This document shows positions 6,903 to 8,952 of a stretch of 8,952 nt of DNA, one piece after another. Position numbers and translations under genes: made by a program. The notes under the pieces were generated by a model, which did not search any database, had not been told where the DNA came from, and saw nothing but the letters and a program-made list of their open reading frames with translations. This DNA is from an uncultured Bacilli bacterium (GTDB lineage Bacteria > Bacillota_I > Bacilli_A > RF39 > UBA660): NCBI GenBank assembly GCA_947624075.1, contig CANQIM010000041.1:1-8952 (forward strand). Reading direction: 5' to 3'. How positions within the stretch are numbered: the first letter of the stretch is position 1; each line of letters begins with the position of its first letter.

Positions 6903-7961
6903 GTGATTTTTACGACAATTGTTTTAAATATTTTACTATTTGTAGTTATTTTAGGAGTAATAGTATTTATTCATGAATTTGGTCATTTTACTTGGGCTAA
7001 ATTAACAGGTGTTTATGTATATGAATTTGCTATTGGTATGGGACCTAAATTATTTTCAAAGAAAGGTAAAGAGACAGAGTATACTATTAGAGCTATACCA
7101 ATAGGAGGCTTTTGTTCGTTGGCGGGAGAAGATGTTGGTGATGATGAACTAAAAAAGATACCTAAAAATAAAAGATTACAAGGAAAAAGTTGTTTTCAAA
7201 GATTTTTAATTATGTTTTTTGGTGCTGGAAATAACTTCATATTAGCAATATTAATTTTATTTTTCATTGCTTTGGTATGGGGTGGAACTACAATGGATGC
7301 AAAGCTTTCAAATGTTACCAAAGGTTCTCCAGCCTATGAAGTAGGTTTGAGGAAAAATGATGTTATAAAAGAAATCAATGATAAAAAGGTTACTACTAGT
7401 GATGATTTTGCTTTATATTTAGTAGTTGCTGATCCTAAAAAAGCAACTGAGTTTGTTATTTCTAGAAATGGAGAAGAAATAACTTACAAAGTAAAGCCTA
7501 GAATCAAAAAAGATGGTAAGAAAACTACTTATGTTTATGGAATAGAAATGAAGCAAAAAACGACAAAAGGCTTTGTGGAAGCAATTAAATATACAGGTAA
7601 AAAAACAGTTTCGTTATTTAAACAAATGGCTGTGACAGTAGCTTATTTATTTACAGGTCGCATTAAAATAAGTCAGTTGTCGGGTCCTGTTGGAATTTAT
7701 TCAGTTGTTGGACAGCAAAGTAAAGAAGGTTTAGCAAGTATTTTATATTTAGTAGCTTTCTTAAGTATAAATGTAGGATTTATTAATTTGTTACCATTAC
7801 CTGCTTTTGATGGAGGACATATATTATTTATTATAATTGAAGCAATTAAAGGTTCTCCAGTAGATCCAGAGTTAGAAAATAAGATACATACAGTTGGACT
7901 TATATTGTTAATGCTTTTAATGTTGGTTGTAACGTTCTTTGATATAAAAAGATTGTTCTAA
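6903..7961 (+). CDS. rseP: Site-2 metalloprotease RseP/RasP
   Basis: This zinc metalloprotease cuts transmembrane substrates within the membrane, for example anti-sigma factors and leftover signal peptides (RasP in B. subtilis). Of 352 residues from the GTG, the first helix carries HEFGH (24-28), the HExxH zinc site; a PDZ domain spans about 125-200 (SPAYEVGLRKNDVIKEIN); and NLLPLPAFDGGH near the end supplies the third zinc ligand, D303. The start is odd. GTG at 6903 is the only standard start that keeps HEFGH, but it is part of AAAGAGGTG (6897-6905), an ideal SD for a codon about 6 nt further on, where ACG (6912) stands. Translation may begin at ACG (349 aa, MTIVLNILLF). I keep the GTG coordinate and regard the start as unresolved. 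Confidence 0.94.
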   Translation: MIFTTIVLNILLFVVILGVIVFIHEFGHFTWAKLTGVYVYEFAIGMGPKLFSKKGKETEYTIRAIPIGGFCSLAGEDVGDDELKKIPKNKRLQGKSCFQRFLIMFFGAGNNFILAILILFFIALVWGGTTMDAKLSNVTKGSPAYEVGLRKNDVIKEINDKKVTTSDDFALYLVVADPKKATEFVISRNGEEITYKVKPRIKKDGKKTTYVYGIEMKQKTTKGFVEAIKYTGKKTVSLFKQMAVTVAYLFTGRIKISQLSGPVGIYSVVGQQSKEGLASILYLVAFLSINVGFINLLPLPAFDGGHILFIIIEAIKGSPVDPELENKIHTVGLILLMLLMLVVTFFDIKRLF

Positions 7962-7988
7962 TTAAGAGTAATTTGGGGTTGATGAAAA

Positions 7989-8366
7989 ATGATTTATATA
8001 ATTATAATACTATCGAGTATTATGGCATTTTATTTCTTTATAGTGGCGTTTATTAGTAATAGGAAACAAGATGAGGAAAAAACTTATTATGATGAGCCAG
8101 AGATAGAAAAAGTTAAAGATATTACTTTTGCTTTTTCAAATAATTTTGAAAAAGAAGAAAATGAAGTAAATGATAAGGAGGATGCTACGTCTTCTGTGCC
8201 AAGTATTATAGAAAGTAATTCAATGAGTACTAATAGTGAAGAAGTAGTTATGACTCAATCAACTCCTATGAATAGTGAACATACTAGTATGAAAAATAGT
8301 GGTTCTGTTGAGAATAATTTCGTAGTAAATGAAAATAAGATAATTATTGATGAAGAGATAATATAG
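7989..8366 (+). CDS. Small single-pass membrane protein with acidic tail
   Basis: I do not recognise this 125-residue protein. An N-terminal hydrophobic helix (about 2-24, IYIIIILSSIMAFYFFIVAFI) is followed by SNRKQ, so by the positive-inside rule the N-terminus is outside and the tail is cytoplasmic. The remaining 100 residues are low-complexity, rich in Glu, Asn, Ser, Thr and Met, acidic and probably disordered, ending in IIIDEEII. It lies 27 nt after rseP and ends in the operon terminator, so it is co-transcribed with uppS-cdsA-rseP. It might be an adaptor or substrate of the protease or a membrane anchor; nothing in the sequence decides this. A GGGGTTGATG stretch before the ATG is a moderate SD. 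Confidence 0.7.
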   Translation: MIYIIIILSSIMAFYFFIVAFISNRKQDEEKTYYDEPEIEKVKDITFAFSNNFEKEENEVNDKEDATSSVPSIIESNSMSTNSEEVVMTQSTPMNSEHTSMKNSGSVENNFVVNENKIIIDEEII

Positions 8367-8382
8367 TATTATCTTTTTTTTA
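8353..8382 (+). terminator. Intrinsic terminator of the uppS-cdsA-rseP operon
   Basis: AGATAATA (8356-8363) and TATTATCT (8367-8374) form an 8-bp stem with a 3-nt loop that is exactly the TAG stop codon of the preceding gene (8364-8366). A run of T (8374-8381) follows, and A residues at 8353-8354 can extend the stem by pairing with it. Confidence 0.75.
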
Positions 8383-8384
8383 AT

Positions 8385-8404
8385 ATTTAAAAATATTTTT
8401 AAAT
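8385..8404. repeat. 20-bp perfect AT-only palindrome
   Basis: ATTTAAAAATATTTTTAAAT reads the same on both strands. It lies just past the operon terminator and could be a weak protein site or a chance result of extreme AT content. Confidence 0.45.
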
Positions 8405-8695
8405 TAATTGTTTGAAATTACAAAAACACTAATAGATAATAAAAAATGTATTAAAAAAGTTTATGATTAAGATAAAGAATTTTATTAAACTTGAAAAATT
8501 TATTAACAGATAAATCATCAAAATTACTATGTAAATAAATTATCTTCAATACTATTATTTTTAAGTTCAGTATTATAGTTATATTCATAAATAAAATACC
8601 ATCTTTGTATATATTTTAATAAAAGAAGCAAATGATTGTATAAAGAAAAATTGATTGCCTACATATTCCCTCTAATTGTCTACTTTCAGTTTACC

Positions 8696-8716
8696 ACTAT
8701 ATTTACAACTATATTT
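8696..8716 (+). repeat. Two direct copies of ACTATATTT
   Basis: ACTATATTT occurs at 8696-8704 and 8708-8716, giving a 12-bp period (about one helical turn), directly upstream of the palindrome at 8720-8729 and the phase-variable promoter candidate. It may be a regulator-binding array. Confidence 0.4.
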
Positions 8717-8719
8717 GCT

Positions 8720-8729
8720 ACTACGTAGT
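8720..8729. promoter_or_regulatory. 10-bp palindrome ACTACGTAGT (possible operator)
   Basis: ACTACGTAGT is a perfect palindrome 24 bp upstream of the -35 box at 8753 and overlaps the 5' arm of the terminator at 8727. CG steps are rare in this DNA. It could bind a dimeric regulator; no known consensus is recognised. Confidence 0.35.
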
Positions 8730-8751
8730 GGGTGAAAATTCCACTTTTTTT
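8727..8751 (+). terminator. Intrinsic terminator just upstream of the poly-G promoter
   Basis: AGTGGG (8727-8732) pairs with TCCACT (8740-8745), five Watson-Crick pairs and one G-U, around a 7-nt loop, followed by six more T. It ends one base before the -35 box at 8753, so it isolates the downstream promoter from transcription arriving from the left. No gene directly precedes it. Confidence 0.65.
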
Positions 8752-8752
8752 A

Positions 8753-8783
8753 TTGACAAAATAGGACGGGGGGGGGGTATAAT
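8753..8783 (+). promoter_or_regulatory. Promoter with poly-G spacer, candidate phase-variable switch
   Basis: Perfect TTGACA (8753-8758) and perfect TATAAT (8778-8783) are separated by 19 bp, of which the last ten are G. Sigma-A promoters work best with 17 bp (16-18 tolerated), so a 19-bp spacer should be weak. Loss of two G by polymerase slippage would give the optimum. The predicted start is near 8790, with a leader of about 36 nt before the ATG at 8826. Confidence 0.8.
8768..8777 (+). repeat. Homopolymeric G10 tract in the promoter spacer
   Basis: Ten consecutive G directly abut the -10 box. Nothing comparable occurs elsewhere in the window, where runs of G do not exceed five. Such tracts are unstable in length during replication. 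Confidence 0.95.
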
Positions 8784-8825
8784 TTGGTTATAAAATAAGG
8801 AAACTGTGGAATGTGGTGTTTGATA

Positions 8826-8952
8826 ATGGAAAGAAGATTAAATAAAATATTGGTTATAGCAATAATAAGTGTAGTTTATCTTATGAGTATAGGCTATTCT
8901 GTTTTAAATAAAAATTTAAATATAAGTGGTGATTTGACCTATAGACCTAAAG
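8826..8952 (+). CDS. Exported or surface protein, N-terminus only (cut by window end)
   Basis: The frame is open from the ATG at 8826 to the window edge, giving 42 residues. They read as an export signal: a basic start MERRLNK, a hydrophobic core (about 8-22, ILVIAIISVVYLMSI), then GYSVLNKNLNISGDLTYR. A hydrophobic helix followed by a GYS-x-L...L-x-I-x-G block is, as I recall, common at the start of secreted or surface proteins in uncultured gut Firmicutes; this is memory, not a search. A TGGTG (8814-8818) 7 nt upstream is a moderate SD. Expression would be set by the poly-G promoter at 8753-8783. The function of the mature protein cannot be seen. It could be cleaved by a signal peptidase or remain anchored. 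Confidence 0.7.
   Translation, partial: MERRLNKILVIAIISVVYLMSIGYSVLNKNLNISGDLTYRPK

Larger units (their letters stand above)
8383..8726. other. Gene-free AT-rich intergenic region
   Basis: No open frame with a ribosome site is visible on either strand; the longest minus-strand frame starting at an ATG is about 49 codons and has no SD. It contains a pure-AT 20-bp palindrome (8385-8404) and two copies of ACTATATTT (8696-8704 and 8708-8716) spaced 12 bp. A terminator hairpin follows it (8727-8751), so the region may produce a short untranslated RNA, or it may be a decayed gene. No convincing promoter was found. Confidence 0.5.

Noticed and set aside
8455..8605. Minus-strand frame of about 49 codons in the intergenic region
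   Set aside because: No SD, low-complexity AT-driven composition and no recognisable motif.
8383..8726. Riboswitch or T-box in the region before the terminator
   Set aside because: No T-box antiterminator sequence or other conserved riboswitch core was recognised, and the downstream gene has its own promoter after the terminator.
8753..8783. Invertible promoter (recombinase-type switch)
   Set aside because: No inverted repeats flanking the promoter and no recombinase gene in the window; slippage in the G run is the simpler reading.
8643..8792. Plus-strand open frame of about 50 codons running through the terminator and the G10 tract
   Set aside because: It has no start codon or SD and runs across a terminator and promoter; the poly-G reads as glycines only by chance, so coding-type phase variation is less likely than promoter-type.
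1..8952. CRISPR arrays, tRNA or rRNA genes, insertion sequences
   Set aside because: No regularly spaced repeats, cloverleaf, rRNA-like or transposase-like sequence was recognised on either strand.

Overview
The DNA is very AT-rich. TGA is used as a real stop (ends of the genes at 2118-2465 and 5389-6099) and TGG encodes Trp, so the standard bacterial code applies rather than the Mycoplasma code. Shine-Dalgarno sequences are strong (AGGAGG, GAGGTG) and the sigma-A promoters are near-consensus. An intact cotE shows a spore-forming member of the Bacilli. The low GC and rearranged operons suggest a reduced-genome, probably gut-associated Bacilli lineage (Erysipelotrichia/RF39-like); that last step is inference.

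Layout. Block 1 (17-3204) has a consensus promoter followed by an ankyrin-repeat protein, miaB (tRNA ms2i6A methylthiotransferase), a ricA/ymcA-type YlbF-family gene and an unrecognised helical protein, all tightly packed. Block 2 (3205-3811) is cotE, the outer spore-coat morphogenetic protein, with an SD-sequestering leader hairpin, a possible sporulation-sigma promoter and its own terminator. miaB-ymcA-cotE is the Bacillus order, but here one extra gene is inserted before cotE and mutS/mutL do not follow. Block 3 (3853-4674) is a putative Rossmann methyltransferase-like protein. Block 4 (4692-5298) is rpsP-khpA behind a perfectly spaced sigma-A promoter and closed by a terminator; rimM/trmD do not follow. 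Block 5 (5389-8382) is uppS-cdsA-rseP plus a small membrane protein, a cell-envelope lipid and intramembrane-proteolysis operon without the dxr gene often found in it.

Block 6 (8383-8952) is a gene-free AT-rich stretch of about 340 nt, a terminator hairpin, then a promoter whose -35 (TTGACA) and -10 (TATAAT) boxes are separated by 19 bp that include an uninterrupted run of ten G. It drives a gene cut off by the window edge that encodes a protein with an N-terminal export signal. A G10 run in this genome, placed in a promoter spacer ahead of an exported protein, is the classic layout of a slipped-strand phase-variable promoter and is the most striking signal here.

Other points of interest are the cotE anti-SD hairpin, the start of rseP (an ideal SD points to an ACG codon instead of ATG), and three genes whose stop codon lies in the loop of their own terminator hairpin.
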